A stretch of 64,000 bases of DNA from Flavobacterium sp. UBA7680 (GTDB lineage Bacteria > Bacteroidota > Bacteroidia > Flavobacteriales > Flavobacteriaceae): assembly GCF_002482975.1 (NCBI RefSeq), contig NZ_DLHA01000028.1:240761-304760 (forward strand), written 5' to 3'. The position numbers and the translations under genes were made by a program. Every line of letters begins with the position of its first letter. The first letter of the stretch is position 1. Below are positions 1 through 8,054 of this stretch, piece by piece. The notes beneath the pieces are model-generated. The model saw only the letters and a program-made list of their open reading frames with translations. It was not told where the DNA came from and ran no database searches.

Positions 1-471
1 ATCGCAATTGTTCATATTGATGAAGATTACGAAAATGCCATTCACATGCAGGAAAAAGAGAAAGGTTTTAGAGATTATTTTGAAAATCTTGAAAGCAAAA
101 AATTCGAAATTAAAACCTTTAAGGTAAAACATCCGCAGTTTAAAAGTACACTGAAAGAGTTCTTAGATGCTAATCCAAAAATTGAAGGTCTTTTTGTTAC
201 GACTTCAAAAGCGTATCAGGTTGCAAAAATTATTGCCAAAAATCCTGAAAAGAAAATTGCGCTTGTGGGTTATGATTTATTAGAGAATAATCTGGAATAT
301 CTGAACAATAAAACGATTGACTTTTTGATTCATCAAAACCCGAAACGTCAGGCTTATTTAGGAACGACAAGTTTAATTGAGCATTTTATTTTTGAAAAAG
401 AAATTAGTCCTGAAAAATTACTTCCAATTGATATTGTAAATACGGAGAACGCTAAGGATTATTTTTTATAG
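1..471 (+). CDS. LacI-family transcriptional regulator, C-terminal part (5' end outside window)
   Basis: The reading frame is open from base 1 to the TAG at 469-471 and gives 156 residues, so the gene starts upstream of the window. The visible part fits the sugar-binding periplasmic-binding-protein-like effector domain of LacI/GalR regulators: a beta strand IAIVHID, an alpha/beta core, and KKIALVGYDLLENN, which matches the usual 'ALVGYDD' strand; the end resembles the family closing segment (HQNPKRQAYLG, then LLPIDIV). The DNA-binding HTH is not visible. These regulators usually control a nearby carbohydrate gene cluster; the secreted beta-helix gene at 1461-3326 and the LacI-like palindromes at 3539-3629 are possible targets (inference). 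Confidence 0.8.
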   Translation: MAIVHIDEDYENAIHMQEKEKGFRDYFENLESKKFEIKTFKVKHPQFKSTLKEFLDANPKIEGLFVTTSKAYQVAKIIAKNPEKKIALVGYDLLENNLEYLNNKTIDFLIHQNPKRQAYLGTTSLIEHFIFEKEISPEKLLPIDIVNTENAKDYFL

Positions 472-490
472 GTTCTTTGCGGGTATTTTA

Positions 491-632
491 TTTAAACACA
501 TAGAGACATAGGTTTAAATGTTCATAAAAAAGAATATAAAAGAAACTAGTTTCCACAAATAGCTATGTGTATTGATGCAAGTGAAACGCCTTTTTTAAAC
601 GCATAGAAAAGCTATGTCTCTATGTGTTTAAA
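491..632. repeat. Palindromic intergenic repeat, family A, copy 1
   Basis: A perfect 21-bp inverted repeat: the arm at 491-511 (core ACACATAGAGACATAG) is the exact reverse complement of 612-632, with about 100 bp between. The inside carries CTATGTGTATT and GTGAAACGCC. A second copy with the same arms and inner words lies at 41415-41555. It contains no ORF. Confidence 0.85.
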
Positions 633-655
633 ATATCCACCAAAGATTGGCAAAT

Positions 656-743
656 ATAGCCCGCGGTTTCAACCGTGGGAAACGAGTTATGATAATTTAT
701 TGTGCTCTCATTGTGTTCCAGTGGTTGAAACCACTGGCTATGT
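656..743. repeat. Palindromic intergenic repeat, family B, copy 1
   Basis: Contains CCGCGGTTTCAACCGTGG and, 50 bp later, CAGTGGTTGAAACCACTGG, framed by ATAGCC and GGCTAT. The same layout recurs at 49985-50066 and 60503-60599. It lies between the convergent LacI and CBM9-like genes and could act in termination (inference). Confidence 0.8.
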
Positions 744-752
744 TTTATGTAG

Positions 753-1388
753 CTAGCCTAAAATTAGTTTTCCAAAAGAACTGGCGATATGAAAATTAGG
801 AGTTTCTGTATTTGGATTTACCCACGTAATCCACGTTGGTTCAAATAATTTATTTTCCTGTTTGATGTATTTGGCCCTAAAAATTCCGGTTTCAATAATG
901 TTGTCTTTTATTAAGTGAAAGTTTTTCAGCGATTGAATGCTTATGGAGAATTCTACAATAAAATGATCGCTTTTTATACTTGATTTTACCGACAGATTAT
1001 TTTCTGGCCAATTCCAGTCAAAATCAAATTTCTTTTTCGGAGAAGCGATAAAATCCATTACTCTTGGCGTAGGATCAATTTCTAAACAATAATAGGGATT
1101 TAGGTTTTCATCTGTTCGAAAGAAAATCTCAACTCGGTCTGATTCTCCAATGCTGTCAATAGAATCGTCTTGTCTGTCAATGTGAATGTTAGCATCGTAA
1201 ACCTTATAGCAGAAATAAATATTTTCGGTATCCCATAAAGATCTGAATTCGATTTTTTCAGGTTCTAAATCACTCCAGGGCGAAGTAAAATCGGTTAATG
1301 TTTCTGCTTTGTTCCAAAAAGGATTATCACCCAAACCATTTATTTGTAAAATGTTTTTCTCGATTCGGTTTACATTGTAATTTTTCAT
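753..1388 (-). CDS. CBM9-like (carbohydrate-binding family 9-like) protein
   Basis: A 211-residue protein. The features are those of the CBM9-like family found in Bacteroidota sugar loci: an early 'GLGDNPFWNKAETLTDF' strand, LWDTENIYFCYKVYDANI, the acidic SDRVEIFF segment, and a Trp-rich end with WITWVNPNTETPNFHIASSFG. I chose the ATG at 1388 (MKNYNV), because the upstream in-frame ATG at 1430 adds a hydrophobic, atypical stretch. No clear signal peptide is seen from 1388, which suggests a cytoplasmic protein. It sits 70 bp downstream of the beta-helix gene on the same strand and may be co-transcribed. Ligand unknown. Confidence 0.7.
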   Translation of the reverse strand: MKNYNVNRIEKNILQINGLGDNPFWNKAETLTDFTSPWSDLEPEKIEFRSLWDTENIYFCYKVYDANIHIDRQDDSIDSIGESDRVEIFFRTDENLNPYYCLEIDPTPRVMDFIASPKKKFDFDWNWPENNLSVKSSIKSDHFIVEFSISIQSLKNFHLIKDNIIETGIFRAKYIKQENKLFEPTWITWVNPNTETPNFHIASSFGKLILG

Positions 1389-1460
1389 TCTAAAAAGGTA
1401 CGGAATTTTGAAAAAAATAGAAAGGAGCAAAAGAAAAAATTCTTCTGCTCCTCAATAGTA

Positions 1461-3326
1461 TTATTTTAAGTAAATTTTATTGTGTGTTATTTCATTATCG
1501 GCATTAATTTGAAGAATTACTAATTGCGAATTGATCTTCAAACTGGAAATATTAATTCTTGCTGATTCAACCGAACTGAAATCCTGTTTTAGAAGTTCTC
1601 TTCCGTTTAAATCCAATAAAATAATATGAGCTGAATTGACGCTTTTTCCGAAATTAATATTGATTTCATCTGAAGCCGGATTTGGGAAAACAGAAAAGCT
1701 TGGGGCAATTTGTTCTTCAGCAACTTCTAATGTTGCTGCTTTTTTGGAGGTAGATCCTGTCTGAAGTTCTGAACATCCAATATCGATTCTTCCGTTTCTT
1801 TTTCGAATATCATCATCAAAATCTAAAGTTCCCGAATTTGTACTACTATACGTTGGATCACCTTTATCAGTAGCAAAAGCTCCCGAAGCCAGCGTAAAAT
1901 TAAAAGCAGCAGCGTTTGTAAATCCTGGTAAACCAACTACAGAATTTACATCTTGTCCGGTTGCTGTGGCAAACTGCGCCGCATTATACGATCCGGTTGT
2001 AGAACTTCCGTTAAAACTTGTTCCCGTTAAATCAATTATAAAATCTGTATTTGTTTCTCTGTAGTATAAATTATAGTTCGAAACAAAACTTGAAATCGTA
2101 TATCCGTACGAAGCTAAAAATGCTTTTTTACCCGTTGTCGCATACATAATATTGTTTTTGTATGTAATTCCCGAACTGTTTTGAAAATGCACTTCACCTC
2201 CATAAATATCTGCTAATGTAGAAACTGCAGTTCCCTGAATTGTAGTAACTCCGTTAATCGTTGCTCCGGTTCTGTTTTTGTAAAAAGTATTATTGAATAT
2301 TTTGGTATTCCCTACACTTGTCGTGTAACCAGAACCATTAACACCTCCAAAAATTGCTCCCGTTATAACATTGTTATAAACCGAATTGTTGTTTACAATA
2401 TGCCCTGTAGAAAGACCTCCGTTTCCGGTTGAAGTATTTTGCTCTGCACCAACAGAAAGCCCTACTCCACAATTGAAAACTTCATTTCTTTGTACCGTAC
2501 AATTTAAAGCACCGTCAACATAAATACCTGCGCTATTGGCAACGGCACTCATACAATTAAAAACTTCGTTTGAAGCAATTATACCGTTTCGCGCCTGATT
2601 ATTGCTTGACGCTCCGGTTGATAAATAATTTCCAGCAGCCACAATTCCAATATTGGCAATGTCATAAACCGTATTTCCAGAAACCGAAAACCCGTTTACG
2701 TTTCCAGTTACAGTTACAGCTTCTCCCCAGCCTGTTGCGCAATTTGCAACTTCATTAGTTTCGATTTTTACGTTTGTAATGGCATACGTTCCGTTTCCTC
2801 CATCAACTTTTATGGCATTGGTAACAATACCGCTGTTTGCAGGTATCGCCGAAAGATTATTGCTAATCCAGCCGATATTTTTAACAATACAATTTTTGAT
2901 TGTTATGTTATTCAAATTGGCTGTTGCACCAGAATTGGCTAAAATCCAGATTCCTTTACTTCCGTTTCCAATTTTGTTCGAAATTGTCAAACCATCAATA
3001 GTAACATTACTGGTGTTTACAATTCCTAAAACATAAGTATCAGGACTTGTCCATCCTGAAGCGTTTACAACAACGGCTCCAGATCCGCTTTTTTGAATCG
3101 TTAAAGGTTTTCCAACGAATATTGGTCCCGTAACGGCATACGTTCCGGAAAGCACTAAAACGGTTCCTCCAGACGGCGCAGCCTGAACTCCTTTTACAAT
3201 GGTTTTATACGGCAGCGCAGCGGTTCCCGTACCGGTTGTATCGTTTCCTGTTGTTGAAACATAGGTTTGCGAAAAACCTTGTACAAAACACATTAAAATA
3301 AAAAATGTAATTTTCTTGACTTTCAT
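1461..3326 (-). CDS. Secreted right-handed beta-helix protein with T9SS sorting domain
   Basis: A 621-residue protein with an N-terminal signal peptide (MKVKKITFFILMCFVQGFSQ, cleavage after FSQ). The body shows the repeated short-strand, Asn/Gly/Thr-rich pattern of a right-handed parallel beta-helix (about residues 25-510), including 'YVSTTGNDTTGTGTAALPYKTI', the usual start of pectate-lyase-like repeats. The last 80 residues are a Por/T9SS type A sorting domain: FSVFPNPASDEINI, an 'LLDLNGREL' strand and a final KIYLK. Start chosen at 3326 because this places the signal peptide at the N-terminus; an in-frame ATG 24 bp upstream exists. Likely an exported polysaccharide-active or binding protein; enzymatic activity is not provable from sequence alone. 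Confidence 0.8.
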   Translation of the reverse strand: MKVKKITFFILMCFVQGFSQTYVSTTGNDTTGTGTAALPYKTIVKGVQAAPSGGTVLVLSGTYAVTGPIFVGKPLTIQKSGSGAVVVNASGWTSPDTYVLGIVNTSNVTIDGLTISNKIGNGSKGIWILANSGATANLNNITIKNCIVKNIGWISNNLSAIPANSGIVTNAIKVDGGNGTYAITNVKIETNEVANCATGWGEAVTVTGNVNGFSVSGNTVYDIANIGIVAAGNYLSTGASSNNQARNGIIASNEVFNCMSAVANSAGIYVDGALNCTVQRNEVFNCGVGLSVGAEQNTSTGNGGLSTGHIVNNNSVYNNVITGAIFGGVNGSGYTTSVGNTKIFNNTFYKNRTGATINGVTTIQGTAVSTLADIYGGEVHFQNSSGITYKNNIMYATTGKKAFLASYGYTISSFVSNYNLYYRETNTDFIIDLTGTSFNGSSTTGSYNAAQFATATGQDVNSVVGLPGFTNAAAFNFTLASGAFATDKGDPTYSSTNSGTLDFDDDIRKRNGRIDIGCSELQTGSTSKKAATLEVAEEQIAPSFSVFPNPASDEININFGKSVNSAHIILLDLNGRELLKQDFSSVESARINISSLKINSQLVILQINADNEITHNKIYLK

Positions 3327-3538
3327 AATTTTGATATTTTGGGTTAACAACTAAAAAAAATTATAGATAGAATATTGCAATATTTTCTATTTCAAATACG
3401 CCTTTTCTGCATTTCAATTTTAGAACTAAAAACATCAATTTAATGTTCTATTTTATTCTTTTTGAGTAACATAAAAAAGCTTATTTCTGACTAAAGTAAA
3501 TATTGTATTGTAATTTGCAAGAAAATAATTAGAAAAAA

Positions 3539-3552
3539 TGTGTTCGAACACA
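3539..3552. promoter_or_regulatory. Candidate LacI-type operator, site 1
   Basis: A perfect 14-bp palindrome TGTGTTCGAACACA with a central CG, the hallmark of LacI/GalR operators. It lies 213 bp upstream of the beta-helix start. The link to the LacI fragment at 1-471 is inference. Confidence 0.45.
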
Positions 3553-3615
3553 AAATTTTAATATTTTGAAAGTTTTTTAGTACAGATTTTTGAGCCGTTT
3601 TATCAAAATATTAAA

Positions 3616-3629
3616 TGTGTTTGAGCACA
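3616..3629. promoter_or_regulatory. Candidate LacI-type operator, site 2 (degenerate)
   Basis: TGTGTTTGAGCACA shares 12 of 14 positions with site 1, 77 bp away (about seven helical turns). A spaced pair is typical of looped repression, but one or both could be chance. Confidence 0.35.
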
Positions 3630-3675
3630 AATAAATATTATACTACAAATAATATTAAGTTTAAATTTTAAAAGC

Positions 3676-3712
3676 AAAAAAAATGCCTTTAAAATCTCCA
3701 TTTTAAAGGCAT
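3676..3712 (-). terminator. Rho-independent terminator of the MFS gene
   Basis: The 12-bp stem ATGCCTTTAAAA / TTTTAAAGGCAT has a 6-nt loop. On the minus strand it is followed by a run of T, 23 bp after the MFS stop codon. Confidence 0.85.
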
Positions 3713-3734
3713 CATTTTATACTAATTTTGAAGC

Positions 3735-4925
3735 TTAGTTTTTCAATCTGTATTTATTAAAAATGATAAAAACTATAGCCGTAATTGCTAATAAAGAAAT
3801 ATTTGCTAATCCTAATAAAAACTGACTTTTTACAGCGTATATATTCACAAAACTATAGCTAAAAAGAGCACTTACCATATAAGCTCCACCCCCAGTTAAT
3901 CCGCTGGCGACTCCGGCATTTTTGGAGAATCGGCTTAAACAATAACCCAGAACAATATTGTATATAAAACCACCGCAGATATTCAGTCCCATTGTAAAAA
4001 TGACCAAAGTATAAATATTACTTTCGAAAGAAGAAGTAAAAATCATCAGCAAAGCCAAAATCAGCTGAATGGTTATGGCTGTTCCCACTTTTTTTGCCAA
4101 AGGTTTTTTGATCATAGATTTTGCCGTGATTCCGCCAATCATAACCGACAATCCAGATAATAAAGCGCTGTAACCTGTTGTTATGGCCGAATATCCAAAA
4201 ATACGTTCTATGATAAACGGACTGGTTAAATTGAACATGATAACAATCGCAAAAGTGATTCCCAGAATTACAAATCCTAAAGTAAAATCAACTGATTTCA
4301 GCATGTTTGAATACGTATTTGTAATCGCTTTAAATTTAAACGGATGGAATTCTTTTATGGTTTCTCCGCTATGGCGAAGTTCTAAAAGCAACATAAGCAA
4401 CGACAATCCGCCTAGGAAATAAAAGTTAGATTTCCACCCGAAACTATGTTCCAGATATCCGCCTAAAAATGGTGCCATAATAGGCGCGCTGGCCCAAATA
4501 ATCGAAAACAAACTAATGTAGCTTTTTAATTTTTCGCCTTTAAATAAATCGACAAAATAAGCACGTTTTGCAATTACGATAAAGGCAATGGCGATTCCCT
4601 GAATGATACGCATGGCATAGATTACATAAATATCCGGAACGAGTGCGATAATAAAACTGGCTATTGAAAATACAGCAAGCGATGCAATACTGATTTTAAA
4701 ACGTCCGAAACTGTCTAATATACTGCCAATAAAAATCTGGCTTATGCCGAGGCTGAACATAAAAAATACTAACGTAAGCTGAATGGCCGATGCCGAAACA
4801 TTTAAATCTTTTGTCATTGCCGGAAGCGATGGCAGATAAATATCTGTTGCAAATCCTGATAACGGAATTAAGGCCAAAGCCAATATGGTACTGAATCCTT
4901 TGTGATCCTCTTTTAAATTTCTCAT
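3735..4925 (-). CDS. Bcr/CflA-type MFS drug-resistance transporter
   Basis: A 396-residue inner-membrane protein with about 12 hydrophobic segments. The N-terminal signature 'LSGFATDIYLPSLPAM' with its TM1 Asp is diagnostic of the DHA1 Bcr/CflA family of proton-driven drug exporters, as is the motif A-like stretch GSILDSFGRFK. The start at 4925 (MRNLKED) is chosen: the longer frame would begin at 4961, inside the TetR operator. The gene lies just downstream of the TetR regulator on the same strand and carries a copy of the same operator, so it is very likely the repressor's efflux target. Substrate unknown. Confidence 0.85.
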   Translation of the reverse strand: MRNLKEDHKGFSTILALALIPLSGFATDIYLPSLPAMTKDLNVSASAIQLTLVFFMFSLGISQIFIGSILDSFGRFKISIASLAVFSIASFIIALVPDIYVIYAMRIIQGIAIAFIVIAKRAYFVDLFKGEKLKSYISLFSIIWASAPIMAPFLGGYLEHSFGWKSNFYFLGGLSLLMLLLELRHSGETIKEFHPFKFKAITNTYSNMLKSVDFTLGFVILGITFAIVIMFNLTSPFIIERIFGYSAITTGYSALLSGLSVMIGGITAKSMIKKPLAKKVGTAITIQLILALLMIFTSSFESNIYTLVIFTMGLNICGGFIYNIVLGYCLSRFSKNAGVASGLTGGGAYMVSALFSYSFVNIYAVKSQFLLGLANISLLAITAIVFIIFNKYRLKN

Positions 4926-4953
4926 TCTAATTATTAATTTATTTATTACAAAA

Positions 4954-4969
4954 TAGACCAATCGGTCTA
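4954..4969. promoter_or_regulatory. TetR-family operator upstream of the MFS gene
   Basis: TAGACCAATCGGTCTA: the arms TAGACC / GGTCTA are identical to those of the operator in the TetR promoter (5601-5616), with one centre base differing. It lies 29 bp before the MFS start, where it would overlap the promoter. Confidence 0.75.
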
Positions 4970-4990
4970 AAATATTTTAAAAAAAATATG

Positions 4991-5572
4991 TTAGATAACA
5001 TATCTTTCAAATTCGTTTTTTAAGATTTCTAAAACAACTTCCATTTGGTTGTTGTTATCAAAAACTTTTCGGCACAAAATAGCACCTTCTATCATCGAAA
5101 ATGCCATTATAGCAAATTTTTCAGGGTTGATTTCTGCCAAAAGTTCTTTGTTTTCAACTCCCAATTCAATTATATCCGTATATCTTTTATGCGCTGAGAG
5201 AATAGCTCTTTTTACCTGCTCTTTTATAGCTGGGTTTGTATCATCTGCTTCAATTCCAAAATTTAAAATTGGACAGCCGTCCATCATGTTATCTTTATTT
5301 TCATAAACAGCCAATACTTTATAAAGCTTTTCTTTTGCTGTTTTTCCCTGCGAAACCGCATTGTCTAATTTGGCCGCTAACTGCGATCTTAAATACAAAA
5401 ACGATTCTTTACAAATTTCTTCTTTACTTTCGAAATTTCCGTAAATACCTCCTTTTGCCAATTTTGTGGCTTCCATAATGTCGCTTAGAGAAGTTCCGGC
5501 CATTCCTTTTTTATTGATAATCGCAGCCGATTTTTCAATAATAAACTGTTTTGTACGTTCTGCTTTACTCAT
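4991..5572 (-). CDS. TetR-family transcriptional repressor
   Basis: A 193-residue protein. The N-terminal TetR HTH is clear: KAERTKQFIIEKSAAIINKKG, then GTSLSDIMEATKLAKGGIYGNFESKEEI with the typical GxxYxxFxSKEEL helix. The rest is a helical ligand-binding domain of the family's usual length (pattern as in AcrR/YxaF-type regulators). I chose the ATG at 5572 because the mapped -7 box at 5595-5602 would put the transcript start only a few bases before the other in-frame ATG at 5584. It probably represses itself and the MFS exporter 65 bp downstream, since both have the same operator. Inducer unknown. Confidence 0.85.
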   Translation of the reverse strand: MSKAERTKQFIIEKSAAIINKKGMAGTSLSDIMEATKLAKGGIYGNFESKEEICKESFLYLRSQLAAKLDNAVSQGKTAKEKLYKVLAVYENKDNMMDGCPILNFGIEADDTNPAIKEQVKRAILSAHKRYTDIIELGVENKELLAEINPEKFAIMAFSMIEGAILCRKVFDNNNQMEVVLEILKNEFERYVI

Positions 5573-5594
5573 AATCTTTTTCATTTTGACACTG

Positions 5595-5625
5595 CAAATT
5601 TAGACCGATCGGTCTAAATTTGCAA
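5595..5625 (-). promoter_or_regulatory. TetR gene promoter with embedded operator
   Basis: Read on the minus strand: TTG, 20 nt, TAAATTTG. This is a textbook Bacteroidota -33/-7 promoter (TTG...TAnnTTTG). The perfect palindrome TAGACCGATCGGTCTA (5601-5616), extended by AATT on both sides to 24 bp, fills the spacer, so bound repressor would exclude RNA polymerase. Confidence 0.8.
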
Positions 5626-5716
5626 GCTTTTTTTAATTTATTTTTCATAAATCATTAAAAGTCAAGCAAAATCAAGGGTTTATATTTCTGTTTTAAAAGA
5701 GAAAACGAAGCAATTC

Positions 5717-6142
5717 TTAAAGAAAATAATCTAATTTTAATTTTTCGAAGGCAATTCTATCCGTAGGAAGTATCAAAGGATTAGTCTCTGAATTAATATC
5801 AAACCATTCTAATTTTTCGATAGTTGGAATTTGAACTTCTAATTCTTCCATATTAAGAATCTTAACCTGATAATAAATAGTAAAGATCTGTCTGTTATCT
5901 TTCATTCTGGAAACTATAAAATTTTCTTGTGTATAAATATGTTTTATAACTTCAATTTTTAAGTTTAGCTCTTCCTGAAATTCTCTGTGCAGGCAGTCAA
6001 TTGTTCCTTCACCAAATTCAAGTCCGCCGCCCGGCAGTTTGCAAATGTTTGATCCGGCATAGCTTTCGTGTAATGCTAAAACTTTGTTGTCATTTACACA
6101 AAACGCATATACCCTGACATTAAATCCAATTAATTCGCTCAT
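5717..6142 (-). CDS. Nudix hydrolase
   Basis: A 141-residue protein with a Nudix box at residues 39-61 (G39, E45, REFQEE at 53-58), the Mg-binding motif of hydrolases that cut nucleoside diphosphates linked to another moiety. The usual Gly near the box end is Asn60; this position varies in the family. The preceding CKLPGGG strand is also typical. It is a single-domain protein of normal length. No neighbour suggests the substrate. The nearby genes belong to other units: TetR is upstream on the same strand with a 145-bp gap, and AraC is divergent. Confidence 0.85.
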   Translation of the reverse strand: MSELIGFNVRVYAFCVNDNKVLALHESYAGSNICKLPGGGLEFGEGTIDCLHREFQEELNLKIEVIKHIYTQENFIVSRMKDNRQIFTIYYQVKILNMEELEVQIPTIEKLEWFDINSETNPLILPTDRIAFEKLKLDYFL

Positions 6143-6267
6143 AAAGTTTTAATTAACAACTTGTCGTTTTACAAAAATAAGCAATTGATCGCCCGCTGTT
6201 GAATAATATCTATTTAAAAAATAAATAGTAACTTTTCATGCTTTTTATTCAAACCTCAGCTTCCATT

Positions 6268-7146
6268 ATGACAACCGATATTATAGAATTACACGATTGT
6301 ATTGTTTTAGTAGAGCAATCTAATACGACTAAAACTATAGTTCAGAAATGTGAAATTGACGGAGATGCCGTGGGTTTTGCTTTTTATGGTTCTGGCAATG
6401 TTGAGCTGGAAATCAAGCATAATAATCAGACGAAATATTTAATGAATACAACGGGTTTGGCCATTTGTTTCTTCGGAAATCAAAAAGTCGAATTCTCACA
6501 TAAAATTGAGCCTGATAAACCTTTGCAGTCTATCAGCATTTTTACCAAACTCAAAAATCTAAATTCGCTTCCGCAGGCTGAAAGGGAGATTTTCGAAAAT
6601 TATTTACCGCAGTTATTAAATCCGAAAGAACATTTTGTAAAAGGACCTTCTTTTTATATGACGCTCGAAATGCAATTGGCAGTTCAAAAAATCTTTAATA
6701 CATCGTATACCGGAAACACGCGTTTCCTGTTTTTAAAAAGTCAGATTAATGAACTTTTGGCGCATTTCTACGGACTTTTAGCTTCTGATAAAAAATCAGA
6801 ATTATCAGAGATTGATAAAAACAAACTTTTTCAGGCTAAGGAAATTGTAACAACACATTATTCTACGCCGCCTTCGATTACGCAATTATCACAAATGGTG
6901 GGTTTAAATAGTAATAAATTAAAGAAGAATTTTAAAGAACTTTTCGGGATTCCGGTTTTTAAATATGTTCAGGAAGAACGGTTGAATAAAGCGTATGAAT
7001 TACTCCGCGAAAGCGAAAAAACAGTTCAGGAATCGGCTTGGGAAGTTGGCTATGAAAGTCTGAGTTCGTTTTCGAATGCTTTTCATAAAAAATTCGGAAT
7101 GCGCCCAAATGATGTAAAACAGCAATTCTTTTCAAACAAATCATAA
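6268..7146 (+). CDS. AraC-family transcriptional regulator
   Basis: A 292-residue protein. The last about 100 residues are an AraC/XylS double HTH: 'SITQLSQMVGLNSNKLKKNFKELFG' and the signature 'VQESAWEVGYESLSSFSNAFHKKFGMRPNDVK'. The first 190 residues form a less conserved sensor domain as in PchR/YSE-type regulators. The ATG at 6268 is preferred; an in-frame ATG at 6238 would add ten residues (MLFIQTSASI) and cannot be excluded. It is followed 73 bp later by a reductase gene on the same strand, a common regulator-target arrangement. Confidence 0.85.
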   Translation: MTTDIIELHDCIVLVEQSNTTKTIVQKCEIDGDAVGFAFYGSGNVELEIKHNNQTKYLMNTTGLAICFFGNQKVEFSHKIEPDKPLQSISIFTKLKNLNSLPQAEREIFENYLPQLLNPKEHFVKGPSFYMTLEMQLAVQKIFNTSYTGNTRFLFLKSQINELLAHFYGLLASDKKSELSEIDKNKLFQAKEIVTTHYSTPPSITQLSQMVGLNSNKLKKNFKELFGIPVFKYVQEERLNKAYELLRESEKTVQESAWEVGYESLSSFSNAFHKKFGMRPNDVKQQFFSNKS

Positions 7147-7219
7147 TTCTTTTACGACAAATGATTGTTTTTTAATCTCAGCAACTTTGTATCAGTAATC
7201 ATTTAAAAACGATATTGAT

Positions 7220-8050
7220 ATGAAAACCAAAATTTTAGTTCTGGGTTCTACCGGAAAAACAGGAAGCAGAGTTGCAGCAAGATTAGAAAACAATGCTGAA
7301 GTTGAACTTCGTTTAGGTTCACGAAATGAGAAAATTCCATTTGATTGGGAAAAACCAGATACCTGGGAAAATGTTGTAAAAGATATTGACACGGTTTACA
7401 TTACTTTTCAGCCAGATTTAGCCGTTCCTTTTGCTGCAGATGCGATAGAAAATTTCACCAATCTTGCCACAAAATCTGGCGTTCAAAAAATAGTTTTACT
7501 TTCTGGAAGAGGCGAACAAGAAGCGCAGGTTTGCGAGGAAATTGTAAAGAAAAATGCCAAAAACTGGACCATAATCCGCGCCAGCTGGTTCAACCAAAAC
7601 TTTAGCGAAAGTTTCTTTTTAGATCCAATCCTTTATGGAATTGTTGCTTTACCAAGAGCCGAAGCACTTGAACCTTTTACAGATGCCGATGATATTGCCG
7701 ATGTTGTTACGGCTGCACTTCTAGACGAAAATCACAACGGAAAAACGTATGAATTAACGGGACCAAGATTATTGACTTTTAAAGATGCGGTTAATGAAAT
7801 TGCCAATGCAAGCGGCAGAAATATTTCTTTTCAAAGTTTAAGTTTAGAAGAATATACACAAATGCTGAAAGAGTATCAAATTCCTGATGATCACATTTGG
7901 CTGGTAAATTATCTTTTTGAACAGGTTTTAGACGGAAGAAATTCGAGTGTGACTTTTGATATTGAAAAAGTTTTGGGCAGAAAAGCGAAAGATTTTAACG
8001 CTTACGCGAAAGAAACAGCCAAAACCGGAATTTGGAATCCTGAAAATTAA
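7220..8050 (+). CDS. NmrA-like NAD(P)-binding oxidoreductase
   Basis: A 276-residue protein with an N-terminal Rossmann nucleotide-binding motif, VLGSTGKTGSRVA (GxxGxxG at residues 9-15). It then follows the atypical-SDR / NmrA layout: 'VQKIVLLSGRGEQE', 'WTIIRASWFNQNF', and a C-terminal substrate part. Such proteins are NAD(P)H-quinone reductase-like enzymes or redox sensors (QorB/AzoB/NmrA group). The catalytic Tyr-Lys pair of classical SDRs is not evident. The gene is probably part of an AraC-controlled unit with the small membrane protein that follows 4 bp after its stop. Confidence 0.8.
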   Translation: MKTKILVLGSTGKTGSRVAARLENNAEVELRLGSRNEKIPFDWEKPDTWENVVKDIDTVYITFQPDLAVPFAADAIENFTNLATKSGVQKIVLLSGRGEQEAQVCEEIVKKNAKNWTIIRASWFNQNFSESFFLDPILYGIVALPRAEALEPFTDADDIADVVTAALLDENHNGKTYELTGPRLLTFKDAVNEIANASGRNISFQSLSLEEYTQMLKEYQIPDDHIWLVNYLFEQVLDGRNSSVTFDIEKVLGRKAKDFNAYAKETAKTGIWNPEN

Positions 8051-8054
8051 AAAG

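Larger units (their letters stand above)
3327..3734. other. Intergenic region upstream of the beta-helix gene
   Basis: About 400 bp without a gene. It holds two palindromic 14-mers (3539-3552 and 3616-3629) and the MFS gene terminator (3676-3712). The rest is very AT-rich. Confidence 0.7.

Noticed and set aside
1389..1430. Longer N-terminus of the CBM9-like protein
   Set aside because: The extra 14 residues are hydrophobic but not a proper signal peptide, and the internal ATG fits the family better.
2570..3036. Open frames antisense to the beta-helix gene
   Set aside because: They follow from the Gly/Asn/Thr-rich codons of the long gene on the other strand and show no family features.
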